Source: Azoarcus sp.
Lineage (GTDB): Bacteria; Pseudomonadota; Gammaproteobacteria; Burkholderiales; Rhodocyclaceae
Direction of reading: 5' to 3'
Length of the DNA: 41,078 bases
Assembly (NCBI GenBank): GCA_031268195.1
Contig: JAIRXQ010000085.1
Location: 1-41,078, forward strand
Positions 27,457 to 37,440 of the stretch are shown in pieces (position 1 is the stretch's first letter; each line of letters starts with the position of its first letter). A program made the translations under genes and the position numbers. Under the pieces are notes generated by a model, which was given only the letters and a program-made list of their open reading frames with translations, did not search any database and had not been told where the DNA came from.

Positions 27457-27832
27457 TTTGAGATGACCTGCGCCGGGTCGCTCGCCTAGCTGAATTTCGC
27501 TTCCTCCCCACGCCCACACCGACCGGCAACCCGGTCGACGTGGGCGTGGCGCTAGCTGCCTCCGTATTATCGGTAGCGACGCTCGCCTGGGTTGTTCGGC
27601 ACGCAACGGTAACCCGCCACGCGGGTGTTGGGCACACTTCATGGCCGGGAAGTCCCGGCAGTGTAAGCGTGTCCGCTGGCGCGCTCACCGCCGAGCGCAC
27701 CGAACCGGTGCAGGAAATTGGGCCGCACCACCACGTCGACTTGCCGTTGCAAAACGCCTGCCGCGTCAATGGCGATGGCGAGCTTGCGCGACGCGGGATA
27801 AGCTCTCGATCCGACCGTTCGCTGGAGTCATT
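27457..27832. other. Hairpin-rich non-coding region
   Basis: 376 bp without a convincing gene on either strand. It contains at least three perfect or near-perfect hairpins: a 42-nt palindrome (27508-27549), ACCCGC/GCGGGT (27612-27626) and GCCGGG/CCCGGC (27644-27659). Open frames on both strands are not recognisable as protein families. It could hold a structured RNA or a decayed mobile element. Confidence 0.5.
27508..27549. repeat. 42-nt near-perfect palindrome
   Basis: CCACGCCCAC (27508-27517) pairs with GTGGGCGTGG (27540-27549); after a 2x2 internal loop, CGACCGG (27520-27526) pairs with CCGGTCG (27531-27537) around a CAAC tetraloop. Total 17 bp. No T-run follows on either strand. Confidence 0.85.
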
Positions 27833-29707
<1,875 letters not shown>

Positions 29708-29711
29708 AAAA

Positions 29712-29735
29712 ATGGCCGAAACCAAGTTCGGCCAT
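29712..29735 (-). terminator. Intrinsic terminator of the RcnB-like gene cluster
   Basis: ATGGCCGAA (29712-29720) and TTCGGCCAT (29727-29735) form a perfect 9-bp stem around six nt. On the minus strand a run of T (29706-29713 read in reverse) follows, so it terminates leftward transcripts. Confidence 0.8.
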
Positions 29736-29759
29736 GCAGCAAACACCAGTAGAAACACC

Positions 29760-30260
29760 TCAGTAGAAAATGTCCTGTAGTGCATCGACCACCATGTTCG
29801 TACCGATCGCGATCAGCAGGATGTCACCCGCCACGCGCACATACCGGTGTCCCCTCGGCGCGGGCGGCAACTCGGCAACCAGCCGGCCTGGAACGTCGTA
29901 GTAGCGCACATTGCGCGGCAACGCCCTTCCGCGCAACCAATCACGCTTGTGGGGAGAGGGCGAGCAATATCCACCGCGACGGCTCAACCCGTCCGGGCAT
30001 CTGCCTTTGTTGTAATTCCGCCGGTAATAGTCATGCGCGACGCCGCGGTAACGGTCATCGAAACGGAAGTTCTGTTGCGGCGGCGGGGGCGGCGGTTGGA
30101 CATGCCGCGGCGGAGGTGGCTGGACATGGTGCTGACCTTGAGGCGGCGACGGATGATGATGGTCACGATCATGCGGCGCGGCCATCACCGAGGCGCTGAC
30201 AAAAGCGCCTGCGGCCAGCAAAATCACCGCAGCAGCGCGAGAACCGATACGAAGTTTCAT
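29760..30260 (-). CDS. RcnB-like exported protein
   Basis: A 166-residue periplasmic protein. The ATG at 30260 has GAGGG upstream and starts a signal peptide (MKLRIGSRAAAVILLAAGAF ... VMA). The mature part begins with a His/Pro-rich stretch (HDRDHHHPSPP, then runs of P and Q) and ends in YDVPGRLVAELPPAPRGHRY and RVAGDILLIAIGT, matching the RcnB/DUF-type C-terminal domain. E. coli RcnB is linked to Ni/Co homeostasis; metal binding by the His-rich part is an inference. Confidence 0.75.
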   Translation of the reverse strand: MKLRIGSRAAAVILLAAGAFVSASVMAAPHDRDHHHPSPPQGQHHVQPPPPRHVQPPPPPPQQNFRFDDRYRGVAHDYYRRNYNKGRCPDGLSRRGGYCSPSPHKRDWLRGRALPRNVRYYDVPGRLVAELPPAPRGHRYVRVAGDILLIAIGTNMVVDALQDIFY

Positions 30261-30340
30261 AGTGCCCTCTTTGTTGGTGGCTGCCGCACGAGTGCGCACG
30301 GCATGCCTGTTGGGAAGGGTGAAGCCTGCCCGAAAAAACA

Positions 30341-30640
30341 TCACCGGCGACGGTGCCCGCCGCCATCACGGCCTCCACCACGATGCCCACCGCCGTAGCG
30401 CGGAGGTGGAGGCGGACGGCGTTCGGGGCGGTAGCCTCCCCGATGATGGCGTGGCTCGTCATAGTAGTAATCAGGCCCGCTCGATACGGTTGCACCGATA
30501 ATGGCCGCAGGCAGCAGAAGCGGTGCAAGGAGGACGCTGCGGGTGATTTCTCCATGTTTGGCCGAAGCTGGGGCGCTGACAAAAGCGCCAGCCAGCAGCA
30601 CGACGGCCAGCAGGGTGCGTGTTTTGAGGTGAGTTTTCAT
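30341..30640 (-). CDS. Small exported protein, Arg/Gly/Pro-rich
   Basis: A 99-residue protein with a signal peptide (TLLAVVLLAGAFVSAPASA) very like that of the next gene, then a hydrophobic stretch (SVLLAPLLLPAAIIGATV) and a tail rich in R, G, P and H. AAGGA lies eight bases before the ATG at 30640. Not a recognised family; probably related to its neighbours. Confidence 0.65.
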   Translation of the reverse strand: MKTHLKTRTLLAVVLLAGAFVSAPASAKHGEITRSVLLAPLLLPAAIIGATVSSGPDYYYDEPRHHRGGYRPERRPPPPPRYGGGHRGGGRDGGGHRRR

Positions 30641-30675
30641 CGTATTTTTCCTTTGATTACGGGAATGCACGGATT

Positions 30676-30936
30676 TCAGCGGCGGTGCCCGCGGCCGGGC
30701 CTGTGGCGGCGATCATGGCGATCCCAATGCCGATACGGTCTGTGGCCGTACCCATAGCGCGGCGGCGGCGGTGCGACGAAAATCGGTGGTGGCGCAACGA
30801 TGATCGCCGGTGGCGGCGGCAGCAAAACGACCGGACCGTAATGACGCCCATGCCGGGCCTGCGCCGGGGAGCTGGCTATGGCAGCCGCGGCAAGGGTGGC
30901 CATCAGGGCGGCGCGAGAGGCAAAACGAATATTCAT
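30676..30936 (-). CDS. Small exported protein, Pro/His/Arg-rich
   Basis: An 86-residue protein with a signal peptide (ALMATLAAAAIASSPAQA), a proline-rich middle (VVLLPPPPAIIVAPPPIFV) and a His/Arg/Tyr-rich tail. AAGGAG lies eight bases before the ATG at 30936. First of three tandem minus-strand genes of similar design. Confidence 0.65.
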   Translation of the reverse strand: MNIRFASRAALMATLAAAAIASSPAQARHGRHYGPVVLLPPPPAIIVAPPPIFVAPPPPRYGYGHRPYRHWDRHDRRHRPGRGHRR

Positions 30937-31433
30937 GATCTGTTCTCCTTGACAGAGCGCTCGAATAAAAAACTTTGTCACGGGCGTAAAGATACCCGTC
31001 CACCAAAACGTAATCATATCCGCGCTGTAACGACATGTAAGCATTTGTAGTCACACGCGCGTTTTCCCGTTCATGCCAGACTACGTCATGTTGCGTATTC
31101 CACCCACTTCGGCGTCTCCTTGAATTGTCATTTGAGCGCGACGCCGTGCCGGTTGCTGCGAACCGCTGAAACCCCCCATTTCACCGCCAGATACAAGGCG
31201 TGGGCGCGGAAAAGCGAGGGGCTGAAGCTCAACGCGACATCGCCCCCATCGCCTCCGAACCGATGGCGCTGGCGCGCGAGGGCAAGACCAGGCGCGAACG
31301 CCAAGGACTCGGTGCGGCGCGGCTCATCAGAGCGAACGTCATGGAAAGCATGGCTGAAATTCGCGGGCATAAAAAAACAGGCTTCGAGAAGCCTGTTTTT
31401 TTATGCAATGCGCGCGCCAGCGCGCAGGCAACC
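30937..31433. other. Long intergenic region without a recognised gene
   Basis: 497 bp. The right end carries the bidirectional terminator at 31367-31406 and the left end should contain the promoter for the three small exported-protein genes. The middle (about 31120-31366) is GC-rich and open on both strands, but neither frame has a ribosome-binding site or a recognised family. Confidence 0.5.
31367..31406. terminator. Perfect bidirectional intrinsic terminator
   Basis: An 18-bp perfect stem (31367-31384 with 31389-31406) around a CGAG loop. The stem core is ACAGGCTT/AAGCCTGT, flanked by A7 on the left and T7 on the right, so it terminates both strands. Leftward it ends dps; a rightward partner gene is not evident. 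Confidence 0.9.
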
Positions 31434-31904
31434 TTACTTTTCCAGCAGGCTGCGCAGCATCCACGCGGTTTTTTCGTGGACTTGCAAACGCTGGGTCAGG
31501 AGATCCAACGTCGATTCGTCGTCCGCCTTGTCCGCCAGCGGCGCAACGCTGCGCGCAGTCCTGGCAACGGCTTCGTGACCGCGCACGAGTTGGCGGATCA
31601 TCTCATTGGCCTCCGGTACGCCTTCGGGCTGTTTCAGGCTGGCGAGCTTTTCGAATTCTTTGTAGGAGCCAGGAGCAGGGAAATCCAGCGAACGGATGCG
31701 CTCGGCGACCAGATCGACCGCCGTGGCGAGCTCGGTGTACTGCCCCTCGAACATCAGGTGCAGAGTGTTGAACATCGGCCCGGTGACGTTCCAGTGAAAG
31801 TTGTGCGTCGTCAGATACAGGGTATAGCTGTCGGCCAGCAGCTTCGATAGCCCTTTGGCGATCTTGGCGCGGTCTTCTTTTTTGATGCCAATGTCGATTT
31901 CCAT
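31434..31904 (-). CDS. dps: Dps-family DNA-binding ferroxidase
   Basis: A 156-residue Dps/ferritin-like protein forming a 12-mer that oxidises and stores iron and protects DNA from peroxide. Ferroxidase-site segments [13 protein letters not shown] and [20 protein letters not shown] are intact. GGGAGAG precedes the ATG. It lies directly downstream of oxyR on the same strand but has its own promoter and a strong terminator. Confidence 0.95.
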   Translation of the reverse strand: MEIDIGIKKEDRAKIAKGLSKLLADSYTLYLTTHNFHWNVTGPMFNTLHLMFEGQYTELATAVDLVAERIRSLDFPAPGSYKEFEKLASLKQPEGVPEANEMIRQLVRGHEAVARTARSVAPLADKADDESTLDLLTQRLQVHEKTAWMLRSLLEK

Positions 31905-31998
31905 GCTTGCTCTCCCTCGATGTTTTCCATGCCGGGACGGCCCGGATAGCTCACCATGCTATGCCAATCGAACTGAAACGTCTAATTGAAGGCATGTA

Positions 31999-32028
31999 TT
32001 TATAGTATCGCTAAAAACTATCTTTCAA
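31999..32028 (-). promoter_or_regulatory. dps promoter with overlapping inverted repeat
   Basis: On the minus strand TTGAAA (32023-32028) and TATAAA (31999-32004) are 18 bp apart. ATAGT and ACTAT (32002-32006 and 32017-32021) form an inverted repeat in the spacer. ATAG/CTAT elements are those of OxyR sites, although the spacing is not canonical. Confidence 0.55.
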
Positions 32029-32061
32029 CGTGAATTAATTCGCTTGCAACTATAGGACGCG

Positions 32062-33000
32062 TCAGATGTTTTCCCGCGCCGGAGCGGGGCCGATGGGGCG
32101 CACGCCGGGCAGATCGCTGTCGAGAATGGCGGCGCGCAGGATGTCGATCGCGCCGCTGCGCGGGTACGTGACTCGCCAAGCCAGCACCACGCGGCGGGTA
32201 GGTTCGGGGTCCGCGAAGGGGCGTACGGCCAACAACGGATTGGCCGCTTTTTCGCCGTCCGCCGCGGTGCTCGGCAACACCGTCAGGCCAAGGCCAGTGG
32301 CGACCATGTGGCGGATGGTTTCCAGCGAACTGCCTTCAAGCGTGCGCTGCAGGCCGCCCGAACTCTGGCATTGCGGACAGACTTCCAGTACTTGATCGCG
32401 GAAGCAGTTGCCCGCGCCGAGCAGCAGCAATTGATCGGCCGCGAGTGTGTCGGGGACGATTTTTTCCTGCGCCGTCCACGGGTGATCCACTGCCATCACA
32501 ACGCGGAAAGGTTCATCGTAGGCCGGCTGCGTGACGATGCCCGGCTCCCCGAATGGCAAGCTGATGATGATGACATCGAGCTCGCCGCGCTTGAGCGCCT
32601 CGACCAGCTGCGCGGTGTAGTTCTCACGGATGATGAGCGGCATGCGCGGCGCGCGCTGGTGCACGCGCGGAATCAGGCTCGGCAGCAGGTAGGGGCCAAT
32701 GGTGTAGATCACCCCAAGACGCAACGGCCCGGACAGCGGATCTTTACCAGCGGCGGCGATCTCGTCGATATGGGCGACTTCCACCAGCACTTTCTCGGCC
32801 TGCGCGACGATACGCCGCCCGGTCTCGGTGACCTTCACCTCGGAGGGGCTGCGCTCGAAGAGCTGGATACCGAGTTCTTCTTCCACCTTCTTGATCGCGA
32901 CCGACAGCGTCGGCTGCGATACATGGCACTTTTCGGCGGCGTGTCCGAAGTGGCGTTCGTGGGCAAGTGCGACGAGATAGCGCAGATACGTCAAAGTCAT
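32062..33000 (-). CDS. oxyR: Hydrogen-peroxide-sensing LysR regulator OxyR
   Basis: A 312-residue LysR-family regulator. N-terminal winged helix (FGHAAEKCHVSQPTLSVAIKK) and effector domain with the redox cysteines C199 (GAGNCFRDQ) and C208 (EVCPQC) at the same positions as in E. coli OxyR. The ATG at 33000 starts the conserved MTLTYLRYLVALA; an upstream in-frame extension is not conserved-looking. Dps, a classic OxyR target, is next to it. Confidence 0.96.
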   Translation of the reverse strand: MTLTYLRYLVALAHERHFGHAAEKCHVSQPTLSVAIKKVEEELGIQLFERSPSEVKVTETGRRIVAQAEKVLVEVAHIDEIAAAGKDPLSGPLRLGVIYTIGPYLLPSLIPRVHQRAPRMPLIIRENYTAQLVEALKRGELDVIIISLPFGEPGIVTQPAYDEPFRVVMAVDHPWTAQEKIVPDTLAADQLLLLGAGNCFRDQVLEVCPQCQSSGGLQRTLEGSSLETIRHMVATGLGLTVLPSTAADGEKAANPLLAVRPFADPEPTRRVVLAWRVTYPRSGAIDILRAAILDSDLPGVRPIGPAPARENI

Positions 33001-33180
33001 GGCAATATTCCGTTCCGGCTTGTTGTTATGCACGTCGGTGAAGAAGAATGCCCCGGAGCAGTGCATGGCGCAAGGAAGATTGCTGTTTTCGTGCGTCGCC
33101 GTGTGGTGTACTTGCGCATTACGCGAGGATTGGTGAAAACACGGGAACAGCCAGCCAAAAACAGCGTCAATGTTGTTGTC

Positions 33181-33198
33181 GCTACCTATATCGGTAGC
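33181..33198. promoter_or_regulatory. Inverted repeat upstream of the DegP/DegQ gene
   Basis: GCTACC and GGTAGC flank TATATC, 39 bp before the protease start. It could be an operator or a leader hairpin. Confidence 0.4.
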
Positions 33199-33236
33199 TT
33201 CTTTCGCTCAACCGTTTTTAGTGTCGAGGAACGTGA

Positions 33237-34694
33237 ATGAAAAAGACTCTTGCAATTGTGGCCTTGGTCGCCTTTACGCTCGGCGCCTGCCTGCCCGACG
33301 ATAGTTCCATCCCCACCGCCCGCGCCGACAACGCCGCGGCGGCCCCTGCCGCGCCCGCGGTAAGAAACGGGTTGCCCGATTTCGCGGATCTGGTCGAGCG
33401 GGTCAGCCCCGCCGTGGTCAACATCAGCGTAGACGAAACCATCCAGCCCGACGGTGACGGCAATCCTTTCGGCAACGATCCGTTTCTGGATTTCCTGCGC
33501 CGCTTCGGCATGCCCGCGCCGGGCTTCCCCAATAATCGCCCCAACACACCGCGCGAACGGCATAGCGTCGGCTCCGGCTTCATCGTCAGCAGCGACGGCT
33601 ACGTGCTCACCAACGCGCACGTCGTGGGCGAAGGCGGCGCGGAAGTGACGGTGAAACTCACCGACAAGCGTGAATTCAAGGCCAAGGTGATCGGCTCCGA
33701 CCGCCGCACCGATGTGGCGGTCATCAAGATCGATGCCCAAAACCTGCCGACGGTGGCCATTGGCGATCCCGACCGCGCCCGCGTCGGCGAGTGGGTGGCG
33801 GCCATCGGCTCGCCGTTCGGCTTCGAGCACAGCGTCACCGCTGGCATCATCTCGGCCAAGGCCCGCCGCCTGCCGGACGAGAACTACGTGCCTTTCCTCC
33901 AGAGCGACGTCGCCATCAATCCCGGCAATTCTGGCGGCCCGCTGTTCGATCTCAATGGCCGTGTGATCGGCATCAATTCGCAGATTTTTTCCCGCAGCGG
34001 CGGCTTCATGGGCATCTCCTTCGCCATTCCGATCGATGTCGCCATGAAGATAAAGGATCAACTCGTCCAGTATGGCAAGGTGCAACGCGGACGGCTGGGC
34101 GTCTACATCCAGAACGTCACCCCCGATCTGGCCTCGTCGTTCGGGCTCGATACCCCGCGCGGCGCGCTGGTGGCGCAAATCGACCCCAAGAGCGCGGCGG
34201 CGCGCGCCGGGCTGAAGTCGGGCGATATCGTACTCAAGGTCGACGGCAAGGACGTGAAAGAATCGGAGGAAATGCCGCGCATCATCGGCGACAAGCAACC
34301 GGGCAGCAAAATCGTGCTCGAAATCTGGCGCGGCGGCAAGAGCCGCGAAATCACCGCTGTCCTCGACGACGACCCGGGCGCCACCGCAAAGAGCCGTGAC
34401 GCCAAGAACCCGAACGCGCACGGCAAGGCCAACAAACTCGGCCTGCGCCTGCGCGCCCTCACGCCGCCGGAAACCTCGCAGCTCGGCATCGAAAACGGCG
34501 TCTTGGTCGAAGCGGCCAGCGGCCTTGCGGCGCGCGCGGGTTTGCAACGCGGCGACGTGATCCTTGCCCTGAACAACCAGCCGGTCGTCTCGCCCGCTCA
34601 GTTCGTGCAGCTGATCGACGCGGCGGGTAAACGCGCCGCTTTGCTGGTGCAGCGCGGCGACGCAAGGATTTTCATCCCGTTCAAGATCGACTGA
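33237..34694 (+). CDS. DegP/DegQ/MucD-type periplasmic serine protease
   Basis: A 485-residue HtrA-family protease for envelope protein quality control. Signal peptide with a possible lipobox (FTLGAC, cysteine 18). Catalytic triad H128 (LTNAHVV), D159 (RTDVAVIK), S232 (NPGNSGGPLF). Two PDZ domains follow (GRLGVYIQNV to about residue 375; LGLRLRALTPPE to the end). GAGGAA lies six bases before the ATG. It is divergent from oxyR. Confidence 0.95.
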   Translation: MKKTLAIVALVAFTLGACLPDDSSIPTARADNAAAAPAAPAVRNGLPDFADLVERVSPAVVNISVDETIQPDGDGNPFGNDPFLDFLRRFGMPAPGFPNNRPNTPRERHSVGSGFIVSSDGYVLTNAHVVGEGGAEVTVKLTDKREFKAKVIGSDRRTDVAVIKIDAQNLPTVAIGDPDRARVGEWVAAIGSPFGFEHSVTAGIISAKARRLPDENYVPFLQSDVAINPGNSGGPLFDLNGRVIGINSQIFSRSGGFMGISFAIPIDVAMKIKDQLVQYGKVQRGRLGVYIQNVTPDLASSFGLDTPRGALVAQIDPKSAAARAGLKSGDIVLKVDGKDVKESEEMPRIIGDKQPGSKIVLEIWRGGKSREITAVLDDDPGATAKSRDAKNPNAHGKANKLGLRLRALTPPETSQLGIENGVLVEAASGLAARAGLQRGDVILALNNQPVVSPAQFVQLIDAAGKRAALLVQRGDARIFIPFKID

Positions 34695-34721
34695 CCGCTG
34701 GAGGTTCGTTCAACGTTTTTC

Positions 34722-34752
34722 CAGCCGGGCGGAGGTTTCCTCCGTCCGGCTG
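34722..34752 (+). terminator. Hairpin terminator after the protease gene
   Basis: A 14-bp stem with one G-T wobble (CAGCCGG-G-CGGAGG and CCTCCG-T-CCGGCTG) around TTT, followed by a short T3. A second perfect hairpin, TCAGGG-AAAA-CCCTGA, follows at 34760-34775. Confidence 0.7.
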
Positions 34753-34864
34753 TTTCACATCAGGGAAAACCCTGACGGCCGTTCGTCACCCCGCGAGCGT
34801 AAATAATTCACGAATGAACTAGTATCAAACGGTACGCTTTGCTTAACAAAAGTTGGATGCGCAA

Positions 34865-35311
34865 ATGAAAAAACTATTTATCTTATGCATACTTACTTTG
34901 CCATCTTTAGCCTGTGCAAAAGACATATATAAATGGACGGAAGGCGGTCAAACATATTACGGTGACACACCGAGAAGCGCCAATGCCGTTATTGTGTCAC
35001 AGCCTATCATGACCGTGCCGCGTGGCGTACGAGTCAATGCAGAGGCCCTGGCGGCGGACAGAAAAGCGCGCGCGGAAAAACAGCAAGCCGAAACCCGCCA
35101 TTCACTTGCAAATGAAAATTGCGATCCCATACCGAAAATCGCACAAAATCAATACAACGAACCGCTTGTCGTGGCCGGATGGAATGACAATCATTATCCC
35201 GTCAATGCGCATCGCGGCCTGAAATACCGGAATACACAATCACACAAACCTATGTTCAGGGGGTCTTATGAAAGAGGGCGCTGGCAGATGCGTCTGGGAG
35301 GGGGAACATAA
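34865..35311 (+). CDS. DUF4124-type exported protein, AT-rich
   Basis: A 148-residue exported protein with signal peptide MKKLFILCILTLPSLACA, then DIYKWTEGGQTYYGDTPRS, the hallmark of DUF4124. The rest is hydrophilic (AEALAADRKARAEKQQAE). Function unknown. Codons such as ATA, TTA and AAA are frequent, unlike the GC-rich neighbours, which suggests recent acquisition. The ribosome-binding site is weak. Confidence 0.8.
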   Translation: MKKLFILCILTLPSLACAKDIYKWTEGGQTYYGDTPRSANAVIVSQPIMTVPRGVRVNAEALAADRKARAEKQQAETRHSLANENCDPIPKIAQNQYNEPLVVAGWNDNHYPVNAHRGLKYRNTQSHKPMFRGSYERGRWQMRLGGGT

Positions 35312-35357
35312 AGTAACGTCCCGCTGAAAGGACGATTTCCCGGTTTGACCCTGCACG

Positions 35358-35393
35358 CGGCGGCCAACCACATTGGCGGCCGTTTCTTTTTTT
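35358..35393 (+). terminator. Intrinsic terminator after the DUF4124 gene
   Basis: CGGCGGCCAA and TTGGCGGCCG pair with one mismatch around CCACA, followed by TTTCTTTTTTT. Confidence 0.85.
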
Positions 35394-35539
35394 GCGTGCC
35401 CGGAACCTTGTGCCCGTGTCGTAGTCGTACTGCCGCCATCGTGCGCCATGCCACCTCCCTTTGACATGCGCCGCAAGTTGAATATCATTGATCGCTTGGC
35501 ATGCTTCGCATGCCATTCACCCACAACACGAGGTTCGTA

Positions 35540-36001
35540 ATGAAGAAATTCGCTATCGCCACTCTTGGCATCGCCACCCTGTTGCTGGCCGCCAACGCGT
35601 CCGCCCAAGTCAAGCCCGAAGACCAGATCAGATACCGTCAGGCCGCATACAGCTTCGCGTCCTGGAATATGGGAAAAATCAAGGCCAACCTCGATGGCGG
35701 CTACAACGCCGATCAAGTGAAAGCCGCTGCCAACGCCATCGCCGCCGTTGCCAACTCCGGCCTCGGCGCGCTGTTCGGCCCCGGCACCGACAAAGCCATC
35801 GGCGCTCAGAAAACCTCCGTCAAACCCGAACTGTTCCAAAACGGCGCGGAAGTCGCCAAGCTCTCGGGCAATTTCACCAAAGCCGCCAACGACCTCGCCG
35901 CCGCTGCCGCCACGGGCGACGCCGCCACGGTAAAAACCGCTTTCGGCGAAACAGGCAAGACCTGTAAGGCGTGTCACGATCAGTTCAAGGCGCGCAACTA
36001 A
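35540..36001 (+). CDS. Class II cytochrome c (cytochrome c'/c-556 type)
   Basis: A 153-residue periplasmic four-helix c-type cytochrome. Signal peptide MKKFAIATLGIATLLLAANASA. The heme-binding CKACH (C142, C145, H146) is near the C-terminus as in cytochrome c'. GAGG lies six bases before the ATG at 35540. Cytochromes c' bind NO or CO, or shuttle electrons; which applies cannot be read here. Confidence 0.93.
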   Translation: MKKFAIATLGIATLLLAANASAQVKPEDQIRYRQAAYSFASWNMGKIKANLDGGYNADQVKAAANAIAAVANSGLGALFGPGTDKAIGAQKTSVKPELFQNGAEVAKLSGNFTKAANDLAAAAATGDAATVKTAFGETGKTCKACHDQFKARN

Positions 36002-36018
36002 CGCGGTTCCGTATGACG

Positions 36019-36047
36019 AAAGGCTCCCGGTGGCTCTGGGAGCCTTT
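36019..36047. terminator. Bidirectional terminator between the cytochrome and MFS genes
   Basis: AAAGGCTCCC and GGGAGCCTTT form a perfect 10-bp stem around nine nt, between two convergent genes. Confidence 0.8.
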
Positions 36048-36069
36048 ATTACGCTGGCACATTGCGAGA

Positions 36070-37440
36070 CTAACTGCGCCGGACGCCCAGCCATATCAGG
36101 GCGCGAATGATAAATTCCGGCACGATGCTGAAGATGTAGATCGTAACGATGCCATGCAAAACGGCCATGATCAGCAGCAACGCCGGAATGTCGTAGCCCC
36201 GCCCCAGGAACAGGCCAGAGCCGACCGCGACCACCACCATGAACAAGGCGTTGAGAATGTTGTTGGCGGCTACGACCCGGGCGCGGCAATCGACTGGGCT
36301 GCGTTGCTGCACGAGAGCATAGAGCGGTACGCAGTAAATGCCGCCGGAAATGCCCATTAAAAGCAGGTCGCCTAAAACGCGCCAGACGGTGATGTCGCAC
36401 AGCGATTCGGCAAGCGGAAGCACCGCGTCGGTGCCCGCAATGGGTGCGACGAGCGCGAGGTCGATGCCGAAGATTGTCATGCCGAGCGCGCCCAGCGGCA
36501 CCAGCCCTGGCTCCACCGCCTTGCCGCGCCGCTGCGTGAGCCTGTCGCACAGCAGCGATCCAACGCCGATGCCGACCGAAAATACCGCAAGCAGCAAAGT
36601 CACCATGCTTTCACCGCCGCCAAGTATCGATTTGGTATAGCTGGGGAATTGCGTTAACAGTAATGCGCCGTAAGCCCAGAACCATGAAATGCCCAGGATG
36701 GAGAGGAAAACACTGCGTTCCCGCCGGGCAAAGCCGATGCAATGCCAGGTTTCGAAAAGCGGATTGGCCGCGATCTTCAATTCCGGCGCAGGCGCGGGCG
36801 CAGAGGGAATGCGGCAGCTTGCCCAAAAGCCGCCAAGCGCCGCCACGAGACAAATACCGACGATCCAGGCTGTGGCGCCGTCGAACCCGGCCAACAGGCC
36901 GCCAACGAGTGTGCCGAACAAAATAGCAACGAAAGTGCCTGCTTCCACCAGCGCATTGCCGCCCACGAGTTCTTCTTCGCGCAGGTGTTGCGGCAGAATT
37001 GCATATTTCACCGGGCCGAACAGGGTGGATTGCAAGCCAAGCAGAAAAAGCGCCGTGAGAAGCACGCTCAGACTGTGCAGCCAGAACCCTGCTCCGGCAA
37101 TCAGGATAATGGCAATTTCCAGGGCCTTGGTCGCGCGCGCCAGCCGCGCCTTGTCGAATTTGTCCGCCAATTGCCCGGCGGTGGCGGAGAAAAGAAAGAA
37201 CGGCAAGATAAAAAGCCCCGCCGCGAAATTGACCAGCACTTCCGGCTTCATGTCCGTCCAGGAAACAGCACTGAAGGCCAGCAATATCATGAGAGAATTT
37301 TTATAGGCATTATCGTTGAACGCCCCCAGGAACTGGGTCAGGAACAGCGGCCAGAAACGGCGTTCACGAAAAAGGGCGAATTGGGAATGATGTTTTGCGG
37401 TTCCGCCACCGGGAAATTGCGGCATGTTTTCGTCTTTCAT
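36070..37440 (-). CDS. LplT-like MFS transporter
   Basis: A 456-residue MFS protein with about 12 transmembrane helices. Near the N-terminus FLTQFLGAFNDNAYKNSL is the hallmark of the LplT lysophospholipid flippase family, as is GLQSTLFGPVKYAILPQHL. LplT carries lyso-phospholipids inward for re-acylation by Aas, whose gene lies one gene upstream. The ATG abuts the TAA of the hydrolase gene, so the two are co-translated. Confidence 0.88.
   Translation of the reverse strand: MKDENMPQFPGGGTAKHHSQFALFRERRFWPLFLTQFLGAFNDNAYKNSLMILLAFSAVSWTDMKPEVLVNFAAGLFILPFFLFSATAGQLADKFDKARLARATKALEIAIILIAGAGFWLHSLSVLLTALFLLGLQSTLFGPVKYAILPQHLREEELVGGNALVEAGTFVAILFGTLVGGLLAGFDGATAWIVGICLVAALGGFWASCRIPSAPAPAPELKIAANPLFETWHCIGFARRERSVFLSILGISWFWAYGALLLTQFPSYTKSILGGGESMVTLLLAVFSVGIGVGSLLCDRLTQRRGKAVEPGLVPLGALGMTIFGIDLALVAPIAGTDAVLPLAESLCDITVWRVLGDLLLMGISGGIYCVPLYALVQQRSPVDCRARVVAANNILNALFMVVVAVGSGLFLGRGYDIPALLLIMAVLHGIVTIYIFSIVPEFIIRALIWLGVRRS

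Noticed and set aside
27457-27832. Diversity-generating retroelement template or target
   Set aside because: A stop-proximal GYRC-like end and a hairpin recall such targets, but there is no reverse transcriptase, no AAC-rich repeat and no second repeat copy in the window.
27457-27832. RNase P RNA, tmRNA or 6S RNA
   Set aside because: None of the conserved core sequences of these RNAs could be seen.
30713-31054. Alternative minus-strand frame beginning MTTNAYMSLQRG
   Set aside because: It overlaps a small exported-protein gene that has a better ribosome-binding site and a clear signal peptide.
31128-31370. Minus-strand 80-codon gene downstream of dps
   Set aside because: It lies beyond the dps terminator, has no ribosome-binding site and no recognised family.
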